From the NCBI RefSeq assembly GCF_001758195.1, contig NZ_MASR01000003.1:62001-126000 (forward strand): DNA of 64,000 nt, in the 5' to 3' direction. This document shows, piece after piece, positions 50,953 to 60,367 of this stretch. The translations under genes were made by a program, and so were the position numbers. The notes beneath the pieces are model-generated. The model did not search any database. It had not been told where the DNA came from and worked only from the letters and a program-made list of their open reading frames with translations. The first letter of the stretch is position 1; each line of letters starts with the position of its first letter. The DNA comes from Pseudohongiella acticola (GTDB lineage Bacteria > Pseudomonadota > Gammaproteobacteria > Pseudomonadales > Pseudohongiellaceae).

Positions 50953-53532
50953 ATGCGTGCTTTAACCAAACGTACCCTGTGGTACGGCTGCATTATTTTA
51001 TTGGGATTTCTCAGCGCCCTGCCTTCTTTCCTGCCTGGCGAAGACCGGCCGTATCTGCCGGACTGGTATGACAGCAATCAGTTCAGCCTGGGGCTGGACC
51101 TGCGTGGTGGCTCTCATCTGCTGCTGGCTGTGGACATGGAGGAGCTGCTGCAAAACGAGAATCAGCAAATGGCAGATGTACTCACCGACAATCTGCGTCA
51201 GGCTGATATTCGTTACCTGAAACCCAGAGTAGACCAGGGCGGCATCCACATTAGCCTGCGCGACGCCGGCGACATGGACGTACTGACCCAGGTAGCCCGT
51301 GACACCCTGGCTGAGAGCCAGAGCGGTGCCCCGGCGTATACCCTTGCTCGTGACAACAATACGCTTACGCTAAGCATGACCCAGGTACATCGCGAGGCGC
51401 TGCAGCAGGATGCGGTGACGCAAAGCCTGGATATTGTCCACCGGCGCCTGGATGAAACCGGCATGGTGGAGCCCAGCATTACCCGACAGGGCCAGGACAG
51501 CATTGTTGTGCAGTTACCGGGCGTGAGTGATCCACAACGAGTAAAAGAGCTGCTGGGAACCACCGCCCAGATGAACTTTCACTGGCTGGCGGACAGCACA
51601 TCCACCGACGTAATCGAGTTGCGAGGCCTGGAGGATCGCCCGGAGGACGGCCCAGAAACGGACCAGAGCCCAAGCCAGGTGTACCGTCTGGAGCGGAAAA
51701 TTGCCATGGAAGGGCGGCACGTACGCAATGCCAACATGGTGTTACAACAGCAGACAGGCCAGCCGGTAGTCAATTTTGTGCTCGACAAAACCGGCGGTCG
51801 CCAGTTTGGCGACATGACCCAGGCCAACATTGGGCGGGCATTGGCGGTGGTGCTTGATGACAAAGTGATTACTGCGCCGGTCATCCGCAGCGCCATCACT
51901 ACCGGTAGCGGAGAAATCAGCGGAGGCTTTAGCGCCGTAGACGCCACCGACCTGGCCATGCTGTTGCGTGCAGGGGCCCTGCCGGCGGCGCTTGATGTAA
52001 TCGAAGAGCGTAGTGTCGGGCCCAGCCTGGGCAGCGACTCCATCAACATGGGGCTGCTCGCTGGTCTTGTTGGTGCCGCGCTGGTATTGGCCTTTATGGT
52101 GACTGCGTACGGCAGTTGGGGGCTGATCGCCTGGCTCAGCCTGAGTGTCAATGTGGGGCTGATCTTTGGTGTGCTCAGTCTGCTTGGCGCCACCCTGACA
52201 CTGCCCGGTATTGCCGGCCTCATACTGGTCATGGGCATGGCAGTGGACGCCAATATCCTGATCAATGAACGCATCCGGGATGAATTGCGCCAGGGCAAAA
52301 CGCCATGGTTGTCATTGGACAATGGTTTCCGCAAAGCCTATGGCACCATTATCGATTCCAATATCACAACACTGATCGCCATCAGCCTTCTGTTTACCAT
52401 GGGTTCAGGTCCGGTGCGCGGATTTGCGGTCACCATGGGCATCGGTCTGTTGACGTCGTTGTTCACCTCGGTGGCGTTCACTCGCGTGCTGATGGAGTGG
52501 CGCATACGCCTGTCCGGCAAGAAAACGCTGTCTATAACCGGTCTGCCGTTGTTTGACCGGTTGGCTAACAAATTCAGCAGCGGCAAACAGGTCATTAATT
52601 TCATGCGTGCCAGTGCCGCCGGTCTGGTGATATCTGCGATTCTGTCAGTGGCGTCAATTGCCCTCCTGGTATATCCCGGCCTGGATTTTGGCATTGATTT
52701 CAGCGGGGGCGCCCTGGTCGAAATCAAGGCACCTGACACGTCAATCGAACAGTTACGCAGCAGCCTTGTCAATGCCGGACTGCCTGATATTTCAGTCCAG
52801 GAAACTGCCAGTGCCGGCGGCAACGCCATCGCCAGCGACACCTATCAATTGCGCCAGGCGATTCAGGAAGATGCCGACAACAGCCAGGTGATGAACAACA
52901 TGCGTGCCGCCGTGTTGCAGGCTGCGCCAGATGCCGAGTTCCAGCGTACCGACATGGTGGGCCCACGTGTCAGTGGTGATTTTGCCGACATGAGCATACT
53001 CGCAGTCCTGCTTGCCGGCGCAGGCATGCTGTTCTATTTATGGTATCGCTTCGAAAACCACTTCGCCGTGGCAGCGGTTATCACCATTGCCCTGGACCTG
53101 ACCAAAACTCTGGGTTTCTTTGCGCTTAGCGGAGTGGAATTCAACCTGACAGCAGTGGCCGCACTGCTTGCCCTGATAGGGTACTCGGTCAATGACAAAG
53201 TCGTGGTTTTTGACCGGATTCGGGAAAATCTGCATGCCAAACCCGATCAGGATCTGGCGAAACTGGTCGACCGGAGTATCAGTGCCACCTTGACCCGAAC
53301 CGTGTTCACGTCCGGCAGCACGCTTGTCGCTATCCTGCCCATGGCCGTGGCCGGGGGCAGCGCGGTGTCCAGCTTTGCCTTGCCCATGTTGTTCGGCATC
53401 ATCATCAGTACCAACTCGTCGATTTTTATCGCGGCACCCATTGTGCTGAGGCTGGGCCGACGGCGGGCCAATCGCGGACTGGGGCAGCTACATGCGCCTG
53501 TGTCGACTGACACGGTCACGACACGGCCCTGA
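50953..53532 (+). CDS. Fused protein translocase subunits SecD and SecF
   Basis: An 859-residue fusion. The SecD half has FSLGLDLRGGSHLLLAVD, the periplasmic P1 region and six membrane segments (LVGAALVLAFMVTAYG, GIAGLILVMGMAVDANILINERI). The SecF half starts near residue 560 with PGLDFGIDFSGGALVEI and ends with segments such as IGYSVNDKVVVFDRIREN. SecDF uses the proton gradient to complete export through SecYEG. Many Gammaproteobacteria keep separate yajC-secD-secF genes, so this could be a second or divergent copy. GAGGACTTT precedes the ATG. It converges with the EAL gene, 34 bases apart. Confidence 0.92.
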   Translation: MRALTKRTLWYGCIILLGFLSALPSFLPGEDRPYLPDWYDSNQFSLGLDLRGGSHLLLAVDMEELLQNENQQMADVLTDNLRQADIRYLKPRVDQGGIHISLRDAGDMDVLTQVARDTLAESQSGAPAYTLARDNNTLTLSMTQVHREALQQDAVTQSLDIVHRRLDETGMVEPSITRQGQDSIVVQLPGVSDPQRVKELLGTTAQMNFHWLADSTSTDVIELRGLEDRPEDGPETDQSPSQVYRLERKIAMEGRHVRNANMVLQQQTGQPVVNFVLDKTGGRQFGDMTQANIGRALAVVLDDKVITAPVIRSAITTGSGEISGGFSAVDATDLAMLLRAGALPAALDVIEERSVGPSLGSDSINMGLLAGLVGAALVLAFMVTAYGSWGLIAWLSLSVNVGLIFGVLSLLGATLTLPGIAGLILVMGMAVDANILINERIRDELRQGKTPWLSLDNGFRKAYGTIIDSNITTLIAISLLFTMGSGPVRGFAVTMGIGLLTSLFTSVAFTRVLMEWRIRLSGKKTLSITGLPLFDRLANKFSSGKQVINFMRASAAGLVISAILSVASIALLVYPGLDFGIDFSGGALVEIKAPDTSIEQLRSSLVNAGLPDISVQETASAGGNAIASDTYQLRQAIQEDADNSQVMNNMRAAVLQAAPDAEFQRTDMVGPRVSGDFADMSILAVLLAGAGMLFYLWYRFENHFAVAAVITIALDLTKTLGFFALSGVEFNLTAVAALLALIGYSVNDKVVVFDRIRENLHAKPDQDLAKLVDRSISATLTRTVFTSGSTLVAILPMAVAGGSAVSSFALPMLFGIIISTNSSIFIAAPIVLRLGRRRANRGLGQLHAPVSTDTVTTRP

Positions 53533-53566
53533 CTTTTCAGAGCATCCCTGATCAGACTGTTAATGC

Positions 53567-55162
53567 TCAGACAGTCAAAGGCGCCGCAGGTTTGCAGAAA
53601 TCTCTGATAAACCTGCGTGCGCGACAGGGCCTGCCGTAAAGCCAGCCCTGCGCGCGACTGACACCCTTCTCCAGCAGTTTCACCGCCTGCTCAGATTCCT
53701 CTACACCCTCCGCTATCACCTGCACATTCAACTTTTCCGCCAGTTCAATCAGGTGAAAAACAAGGTTGCTCCGAACATCATCGACACTGATCGTTTCAAC
53801 GAACAGCCGATCGAGTTTCAGGAAGTCGAATTCATAGCGCTGCAGATAGGCAAAATTTGAGAATCCGGTGCCAAAATCGTCAATCGCCACTTTAAACCCG
53901 AGACGCCTGACTTCCCGAATGAGTTCTCGTGAGTGCTCATTGTCGACGAAGCTGCTTTCGGTAACTTCCAACATAAAACGGTCGCCTGCCAGGCCAAATG
54001 CTTCCAGCATATGTCGCAGCCTCTCCGTCAACCCGGGTACGGTCAGGTCGTGACCACTCAGGTTGATGGACAGATAGAAGTCTTCGGAGTCCTGCATTAC
54101 TTTTGACATATCGCGAGCAGCCAGACGAAAAACCTCGTCAGTCAACAATGTCATTACGCCGTTACTCTCAGCCAGAGGAATAAATATGTCGGGCGCGATC
54201 ACTTCGCCATTCCTGCGCCAACGTAACAATGCTTCAGCACCAATACAGCGCTGAGTTTCAATATCCAGGATAGGTTGATAATCGAGGTAGAACTCGTGTT
54301 GCCTGATGGCCATCTGAAGGTCTTTACTGATCGAACGACGTCGTGAAAGCAGACGAGTCACCAATAAAAAAATCACCACACTACCGAATAGGGTAAACGG
54401 AAAAACCCGGAGCAATTGACCCCACAGGCCAGCGTTAACCGTATTCGCCGGGGTGACAACAATCGCACCGAGCGTGAAATCATTGAAGTCGGAATCAAAA
54501 TGACCCACCAGATCACCGGCTACAAACGCGCCCGAGGTGCGACCACTGATTTCATCGGCGAGGGCTTGATTAGGTACCAGATGGCCAAACTCCGCCAGTC
54601 GTTGTGTACCGCTTTCAACGCGCTCAAATACTACGACTCCGAACTGTGTCGGGTCGATTCCAAAAAACACTTCATCTGCGTCCAGGGCAACGCCAAATCC
54701 GGTATCCGCCTGTGCGATCAGTAATGGTTGAGCTTGCGGCGCCCACGGCAACGTGATGTCCGCCCAGGCCCGGGTGCCCTGAAGGTTGCGACCTGGTGCG
54801 CTCCCCAGAAAAAAGGGCGGATCGTGCACGTCGATGCTCGAGCACAGGACCTGACCGTCACGGATATACAGCGCACTTTGAATATAGCGATAGGACAGTG
54901 CACTGATTCGCATGGCGCGAAGTGCGTTGTCTGAGCACGGGGCATCAATGAAAGCGGACAGTTGCTCAACGACAGCTCGATGCTGTCCACCAATCTGTAA
55001 TGCTCTTGCCAGAACACTGCTGGCAGTACTCTGCAGATACTCACGCTGCTGGGAAATAGCATTATCGCGGGCATACCAGATGCCCGCGAATAATGGTGCC
55101 AGAAAGGCTATTGCACCCACTAACAGAATCAGCAGGTTTCCTGCATTATTGATTCTCGGCAC
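53567..55162 (-). CDS. CSS-motif cyclic-di-GMP phosphodiesterase (EAL domain)
   Basis: A 531-residue inner-membrane protein. Residues 11-30 are a membrane segment, and the periplasmic sensor has C76 and the C107-S-S motif (VLCSSID), typical of CSS-domain phosphodiesterases tuned by the disulfide state of the periplasm. A second membrane segment (FTLFGSVVIFLLVTRLL, ~255) precedes the EAL domain, which is intact: EALLRW, LSINLSG, LEVTESS, IDDFGTGFS, AEGVEE. The family hydrolyses c-di-GMP, which favours motility. The GTG start at 55162 has GGAG upstream. It follows the PstS-like gene by 58 bases. Confidence 0.9.
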   Translation of the reverse strand: MPRINNAGNLLILLVGAIAFLAPLFAGIWYARDNAISQQREYLQSTASSVLARALQIGGQHRAVVEQLSAFIDAPCSDNALRAMRISALSYRYIQSALYIRDGQVLCSSIDVHDPPFFLGSAPGRNLQGTRAWADITLPWAPQAQPLLIAQADTGFGVALDADEVFFGIDPTQFGVVVFERVESGTQRLAEFGHLVPNQALADEISGRTSGAFVAGDLVGHFDSDFNDFTLGAIVVTPANTVNAGLWGQLLRVFPFTLFGSVVIFLLVTRLLSRRRSISKDLQMAIRQHEFYLDYQPILDIETQRCIGAEALLRWRRNGEVIAPDIFIPLAESNGVMTLLTDEVFRLAARDMSKVMQDSEDFYLSINLSGHDLTVPGLTERLRHMLEAFGLAGDRFMLEVTESSFVDNEHSRELIREVRRLGFKVAIDDFGTGFSNFAYLQRYEFDFLKLDRLFVETISVDDVRSNLVFHLIELAEKLNVQVIAEGVEESEQAVKLLEKGVSRAQGWLYGRPCRARRFIRDFCKPAAPLTV

Positions 55163-55220
55163 TGCAATCTCCGGTTCAACAGCGCTTAGTGTAGACCACC
55201 GTGGCGCTCAGGAGAAGTAC

Positions 55221-55616
55221 TTACTGGAGTGTCAGTATCACTTTGACCGAGTCGTCAACACTGCCAGCATCGACATAACCAATGGCATCCGGATTGGATG
55301 CGACATGGCTTAGCATGGCTGCTTCGTTCGCCACCTCAGCAGGTGGCGTGCCTTTGCCAGTGAACACGAGTTTTGACCAATGCGCCTTTAACTGCGCCGA
55401 AGCCCTGCCTGCGCCTTTTTCGTCAAATTCGGAACGCATGGCAAGCCCTTCCTGCAGATTAACCGCGGTCAAGGCTGACGAGCGCCCCGTGTAGAGCCTG
55501 TTAAGCTCATCAACATCAATTTCAGCAGAGCTGGACGGATGCACAATCACAGCGATGTCAGCGTACGCAGGCCATGCCATGGTCAGACACAGCAGGACAA
55601 GAATTTTATTCAACAT
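55221..55616 (-). CDS. Small exported PstS-like protein
   Basis: A 131-residue protein. Its signal peptide is residues 1-19 (KILVLLCLTMAWPAYAD). The mature part resembles the first half of phosphate-binding PstS-like proteins (IAVIVHPSSSAEIDVDELNRLYTGRSS, then the LFTGKGTPPAEVANEAAMLSHVASNPDAIGYVD region), too short for a full two-lobed binding protein. Such short proteins often pair with a porin in marine Gammaproteobacteria. The ATG at 55616 follows GAGGAGAAGCAA; the gene begins 10 bases after the porin stop. Anion binding is plausible, not shown. Confidence 0.78.
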   Translation of the reverse strand: MLNKILVLLCLTMAWPAYADIAVIVHPSSSAEIDVDELNRLYTGRSSALTAVNLQEGLAMRSEFDEKGAGRASAQLKAHWSKLVFTGKGTPPAEVANEAAMLSHVASNPDAIGYVDAGSVDDSVKVILTLQ

Positions 55617-55626
55617 TTGCTTCTCC

Positions 55627-56778
55627 TCAGAATACCAGATCAACGCCAACAGACAGTAAAGACCTGCGATTGCCGGTCAATTGATTGTCCTGTTCCGTAT
55701 ATTGCGCCTTGAACGCAGCCGACGGATGGAAGTCATAACGGAAACCCGCATTCCAGGTTTCAGTTTCCGATTTCTGACTGTCTACCAGTGCCTTTACCGG
55801 AACAAACACTTGAGCTGGCAAAACTGTCTGGAAACCGGCATAAATGTCCGTCTGTGCTTCATTGTCATCCTTCTCGTAAGACAGGTATGGCGTGAGGCTG
55901 CCAAATCGTCGACCAACCGACAGGTAGTAGCTATCCTGTTCCGCAACGAAGCTGTTTTCGACCTCAACCCTGGTAAACTCGGACACGATAATCCAGTTGG
56001 CGCTGTCATAGGTCAAACCGAAACCAAGGAAACTGGAATCCTCTTCCTGAATATCAAGTCCGGAAACAAGGCCTGACAATCCTGCCTGGTTCAGCGCCGC
56101 AAACAGATTGCCAAACGAGAAACCGGGCGCCAGCTCAACGGGATCAGTCTGGAACGTTGTTTCGCCAACCAGATAAGCCACTCGACCGCTCAGTGAACCC
56201 TGGCTCAATGTCCATGAGGCACCGGTAATACTGTCAATCTTGGCGTCGATCTCTGTGCCAGAAAACTGGATTTCGGAATCATAATTGCCGAACACAAATT
56301 GCAGGCTCGACTCGAAGCCACCAATCTGCCCGGTACGGTACAGTGTCAGCCCTTCAATATTCTCAAAGCCCAGTCCATAGACGCTCTGCGGTGGTCGCAT
56401 CCAGTCATAAGCGTAACCAACGTCAAGGAAATCGGAGTACTGGAAAAAAGGTGTGCGCAGGCGGCCGGCACTGATACTTGTCTGGTCGTCAAAGTCATAG
56501 GTCAGGAATGCCCATTCGAAGTCGACATCAAAGTCATCAACGCCACGTCCCAGCAACTGGCCGGTGACCGACAGGTCGTCGCCCAGATCTGACTGTACCT
56601 GAATAGCAAACAGGCTTTCGTTTTTCATGTCGAAGCTGTCATCGTAGCCGTACAGACTATCGTTGCTACCCGTGGTTGCGCCTGCTTTGATTGATGCAAA
56701 GCCGTTAATGTTGACGTCTGCAAATGACGCACTCGACATCGCAGCGGCGAGTGCCGCCATACCCAAATACTTAACCAT
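55627..56778 (-). CDS. Outer-membrane porin-like protein
   Basis: A 383-residue exported protein with signal peptide (GMAALAAAMSSASFAD) and a repeated pattern of beta strands, ending VGVDLVF, the usual C-terminal phenylalanine. Stretches such as NINGFASIKAGATT and SAGRLRTPFFQYSD recall the phosphate-selective or general porin class. GAGGGGAAA precedes the ATG. It lies upstream of the PstS-like gene and downstream of the chemoreceptor gene on the same strand. A solute-uptake role is inferred from its family style and pairing. Confidence 0.82.
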   Translation of the reverse strand: MVKYLGMAALAAAMSSASFADVNINGFASIKAGATTGSNDSLYGYDDSFDMKNESLFAIQVQSDLGDDLSVTGQLLGRGVDDFDVDFEWAFLTYDFDDQTSISAGRLRTPFFQYSDFLDVGYAYDWMRPPQSVYGLGFENIEGLTLYRTGQIGGFESSLQFVFGNYDSEIQFSGTEIDAKIDSITGASWTLSQGSLSGRVAYLVGETTFQTDPVELAPGFSFGNLFAALNQAGLSGLVSGLDIQEEDSSFLGFGLTYDSANWIIVSEFTRVEVENSFVAEQDSYYLSVGRRFGSLTPYLSYEKDDNEAQTDIYAGFQTVLPAQVFVPVKALVDSQKSETETWNAGFRYDFHPSAAFKAQYTEQDNQLTGNRRSLLSVGVDLVF

Positions 56779-56838
56779 TTTCCCCTCTTCTTTCGTGTAG
56801 TCCCACCCCAGGAATTGAGGTGTTCATCATGGATAATC

Positions 56839-58450
56839 TTACGTTTCAAACTTCGAGCTGACTGATACCAGTGAATCAGACAGGCTCTTGAGCTTGTCTG
56901 AAATGTCGTACACAGATACCTGAATACTTTTTGCTTCAGTAAATGACGAGGTCATTTTGCTGGTATTGGCGACAATCTGTTCCGTTGCCATTGATTGCTG
57001 CTCCGTTGCTGCAGCAATCTGCGTATTCAACAGACTGATCTGCTCAATTTCGTTATTGATTTTCAGGATGGTATCTCCTGCATCACTGGCAAGTGCCTCT
57101 GACTCCTCCGCGACGCCGACAGCTACTCGCATCATGCCTACAGCCGATGAAACGTTGTCGTTTAACTGCTTGAGCACGTCCTGAATCAGGGTTACCGAGT
57201 TCGCTGTTTTCAGTGACAGACTTCTGACTTCGTCAGCAACGACGGAGAAGCCCCGGCCCTGTTCACCGGCTCGCGCGGCTTCAATCGCCGCATTCAATGC
57301 CAACAGATTGGTCTGGTCAGCAATGTCATTGATGCTTTTCAGGATTTCTGTGGCATCCTTGGTGCGAACGGCCAGATCCGAGATAACGTTCTGTGTCTGG
57401 CGTATCTCATTGGACAGTTTTTTGGAATAGGAAACTACCGTCGACGTTTTCTCCTGGCCAGTCTGAGACAGGTCGTGTCCACTTTCGGCATTTCTGGCAG
57501 CGTTGCTGGCCGACTGGCTGATTTCACGAACCGACAACTGCAGCTCAGACATGCTCTGGGTGACAATCTGCGAGTCCGATGTCTGTTCGGTGGTCATCTC
57601 GTCCAGACGATCCATACCACGCGTCAGATTGTGAGCGCTGGCCGTTAATGGCTCGATAATACTGGTCAGGTCATTAAAGGAAGTCTGCAACATCGCAATG
57701 AACTGATTGAACTCAGTGGCAACAACTCCCAGCTCATCGTTGCCGAAGACAGGCAGCCGACTAGCCAGGCTGCCCTTGCCGCTGGCAAGCTCGGCAAGCG
57801 ACTCGCCCAGCCCTCTGGCTGAGGCACTGATGCGGTGCGCTGTATAATGTCCGATACTGATGGTCAGCAACAACAATACGCCGCCCAGCACCAGCATAAA
57901 AACCAGGGCAAAATTCATATTCTCCGACAGGGCGTCAATCGCTTGGGAAAACTGTTCATCGGCGCGTGTTTCAAAGTCTTCAAACTGTTGACTCAACTGT
58001 TCAAACAGTTCTGTTTTGGTTGCGATATCCGATTGAATGGAGTTAAAGTCAACGATGCCGTCGATAAAATCCTGAGCGATCGCCGCGGATATTTCTGCGT
58101 ACCGTGCAGTGTCATCCTGAAGCGTTCGAAGCTGGCTTGCGTTGCGCGGATTCAGTGTGATCAGGCGATCGATGGTAGCCACGAGCGCGTCACTATTCTG
58201 CTGAGCAGTCGCCAACAGGTCAGGGTCGGACAAGGTAACAGCCTGGGTGAAAAACTCATCGGCGGCGCGAAACTCGGTTCTGACCTGAGAGGCCAGTTTT
58301 GGAGGTTTCGTACATGAAATCGCCCATTTCCTGAGTTGTCATGTTGTTTCTGGCAGTAAAAAACACACTGACGGCAACGACGGTCGTAAAGGAAATGACG
58401 GCCAGACCAAGTACGAGCCAGATTTTCAGCACGATCGATAGATTCTTCAT
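56839..58450 (-). pseudogene. Methyl-accepting chemotaxis protein with a one-base frameshift near the N-terminus
   Basis: Translation from the ATG at 58450 gives MKNLSIVLKIWLVLGLAV, a first membrane segment and ~20 further residues, then goes out of frame. At a four-base A-run (58297-58300, T-run on plus) the natural reading shifts; removing one A yields ...[18 protein letters not shown] and continues to 56839 through a second membrane segment, HAMP and the signalling hairpin ([22 protein letters not shown]). The restored protein would be 536 residues. The ORF from 58233 alone lacks the first membrane segment. The break could be a real mutation, a sequencing error or a phase-variable site. 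Confidence 0.85.
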
Positions 58451-58490
58451 AAAATTGGCTAAATATTATCTGAATATCGGTAATAGGAAG

Positions 58491-58510
58491 TGTCAGTGTG
58501 TACGCTGACA
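58491..58510. repeat. Short hairpin in the chemoreceptor/motA intergenic region
   Basis: TGTCAGTG pairs with CGCTGACA (one G-T pair) around TGTA. It lies 41 bases before the chemoreceptor start on the minus strand and 240 bases before motA. The 300-base gap holds no gene; this hairpin and the FliA promoter are what I can see in it, plus GC-rich short stems in 58526-58575. Confidence 0.5.
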
Positions 58511-58663
58511 AACAACACCTGTCAGGCCGGAAAATAAAGCCCGGCAAGGCTACTGCAGATGCCGAATGGAGGCAGATTCATCCACCCCGCTCCACTCATT
58601 ACGACCGGATCGCGGAAAACTTGAGCCATTATCAGAAAAATACTACGCAGGTCGCCAGCCAGC

Positions 58664-58690
58664 TAAAGATTGTCAGCAAACCGCCGATAG
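58664..58690 (+). promoter_or_regulatory. FliA (sigma-28) promoter of motAB
   Basis: TAAAGATT (58664-58671), 11 bases, then GCCGATAG (58683-58690). The E. coli flagellar sigma consensus is TAAAGTTT-N11-GCCGATAA; two positions differ, one in each element. It ends 60 bases before the motA ATG, a usual leader length. It implies motAB is transcribed with late flagellar genes. Confidence 0.85.
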
Positions 58691-58750
58691 TATTTGCGTT
58701 AAAGCCTTAACTTTTAGTACCAAACTCACGCCAGACATACAGGACACCGC

Positions 58751-59560
58751 ATGAATCCATCCACCATCATTGGCATGCTCGCCAGTATTGCGCTGTTGGG
58801 CAGTGTTCTGTTCTTCTCTGCGGAGTCCGAGTCCAGTTTTCTCAACCTGCCCGGTCTGGCGATTGTCATTACCGGCACCATGGCAGCCACCTTCATCAGT
58901 TACCCCCTGAAAGAGGTCGTTCGTGTTTTCGGACTGGTGGCGCTGGTTTTTCGTCGCGAAAATACCTATTCCCGCGATGACATCAAAGAGATGGTGCAGG
59001 TATCACGGCTCTGGTTTCAGGGCAATATCAAGGATGTTGACGACGCGCTGGCAAAAATCAAAAACCCATTCCTGCGCACCGGCATTCAACTGGTCATCGC
59101 CAATACCGATGAACAGGAAATTGTCGACACACTGCGCTGGCGCATCGCCCGCGTCAAGGCGCGCGAACGGGCAGAGGCACACATATTCCGCACCATGTCG
59201 ACCTACGCCGCCGCGTTCGGCATGATTGGCACACTGGTGGGTCTGGTCAATATGCTGGCAGTCATGGACTCTGGCAGTCTCGACCTGATTGGCCCACAAA
59301 TGGCGGTGGCGCTGCTGACGACCTTCTACGGCATTCTGCTGGGCAACGTTTTCCTGCAACCGATCGCGGTTAAACTTGAAAGGCGCACTGAGGAGCGACT
59401 GATCGCCATGAACATGGTACTGGAAGGCATTGCCATGATGAGCAAGCGGCGGCCGCCTTCATTCATTGAAGATACGCTAAAATCATTTGCCGCCACCTAC
59501 CAGGATGAAATACGCGACAAAGGCATGCCGCCCATGAAGGGAGCTGTGCGTGGAAAATAG
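58751..59560 (+). CDS. motA: Flagellar motor stator protein MotA
   Basis: A 269-residue protein with four membrane segments (SIALLGSVLFF, LPGLAIVITGTMAATF, AAFGMIGTLVGLVNML, LLTTFYGILLGNVFL) and the long charged cytoplasmic loop after segment 2 (SRDDIKEMVQVSRLW, FLRTGIQLVIANTDEQEI). MotA surrounds MotB to form the ion-driven stator. The ATG at 58751 follows CAGGACACCGC. Its end overlaps motB by 11 bases. The conductance ion (proton or sodium) cannot be decided from this alone. A FliA promoter lies 60 bases upstream. Confidence 0.9.
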   Translation: MNPSTIIGMLASIALLGSVLFFSAESESSFLNLPGLAIVITGTMAATFISYPLKEVVRVFGLVALVFRRENTYSRDDIKEMVQVSRLWFQGNIKDVDDALAKIKNPFLRTGIQLVIANTDEQEIVDTLRWRIARVKARERAEAHIFRTMSTYAAAFGMIGTLVGLVNMLAVMDSGSLDLIGPQMAVALLTTFYGILLGNVFLQPIAVKLERRTEERLIAMNMVLEGIAMMSKRRPPSFIEDTLKSFAATYQDEIRDKGMPPMKGAVRGK

Positions 59561-60341
59561 CCGTTATGCCGTCGACATGATCGGCGACGACTCCGGATCA
59601 TCCGACAGCACTGACAATAGCTGGATGCTCAGCTACCTGGACGTGCTGACCTTGCTGATCGCTTTTTTTGTGCTGCTGCTGGCAATGAGCGAGCCCAAGA
59701 CCGACGATGACGACACGCCTGATGCGGTATCACAGACCGGATCCGCCGGCTCGGACGCAGGGGCAACTGCACAGACGCCACTGGATGAAACCGGTGGCGT
59801 GATGCCTGGCGGCATCGGTGTACTACCCGAATACAACAGCCTGCTTCAGGGAAGATCGGGAGAGTCAGCACCGGATGCTGAGGACGAAGGTACCGATGAC
59901 GACGCTGACGAACGCTTCGGCGACCTGGAAAACAGCCTGAATTCACTGTCGCTGCAGGGCGTTGATGCCGAACCCGGACGCGAGGGCCTGACCTTGCGCA
60001 TCTCGGACAATTTATTGTTCGCCAGTGGGCAGGCAGAGCTGAGGTATGAGGGCATGGTGCTGATCAGTCAGTTGACCGGGTTTCTCAATGCCTTTGAGGG
60101 TGAGATCTCCATCGAGGGGCATACTGATAACATCCCTATCAATACGCCACAGTTTCCGTCCAACTGGGAACTGTCCAGCGATCGCGCCATTTCAGTGCTG
60201 CGTTACCTGGAGTATGACGGCATAGACGCAACCCGCATGCGCGCAGTGGGTTATGCCGATACCCGGCCACTGCAGGCCAACGACACGCCTGAAAGCCGCG
60301 CTGGCAACCGTCGTGTAGAGTTGATTCTGCGTGAGCCCTGA
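59550..60341 (+). CDS. motB: Flagellar motor stator protein MotB
   Basis: A 263-residue protein beginning with GTG at 59550 (AAGGGAG upstream) inside the motA end. One membrane segment carries the essential aspartate, D31 in SYLDVLTLLIAFF. A long acidic linker (DDDDTPDAV, EDEGTDDDADERFGDLE) precedes the OmpA-like peptidoglycan-binding domain (EGHTDNIPINT, PSNWELSSDRAISVLRYL, NRRVELIL). It anchors the stator to the wall. The linker is unusually long and acidic compared with E. coli MotB, resembling sodium-type PomB-like partners only loosely. Confidence 0.9.
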   Translation: MENSRYAVDMIGDDSGSSDSTDNSWMLSYLDVLTLLIAFFVLLLAMSEPKTDDDDTPDAVSQTGSAGSDAGATAQTPLDETGGVMPGGIGVLPEYNSLLQGRSGESAPDAEDEGTDDDADERFGDLENSLNSLSLQGVDAEPGREGLTLRISDNLLFASGQAELRYEGMVLISQLTGFLNAFEGEISIEGHTDNIPINTPQFPSNWELSSDRAISVLRYLEYDGIDATRMRAVGYADTRPLQANDTPESRAGNRRVELILREP

Positions 60342-60367
60342 CCCCCAAATCAGCAAGCAAGAGACGC

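Noticed and set aside
58451-58500. A FliA promoter for the chemoreceptor on the minus strand
   Set aside because: ACCGATAT resembles a -10 element, but the base block 11 positions upstream does not match TAAAG.
58511-58660. Possible riboswitch (c-di-GMP type) upstream of motA
   Set aside because: GC-rich short stems exist, but the conserved core of known c-di-GMP aptamers is not present; the sigma-28 promoter lies downstream of most of this region, so it would not be in the motA leader.
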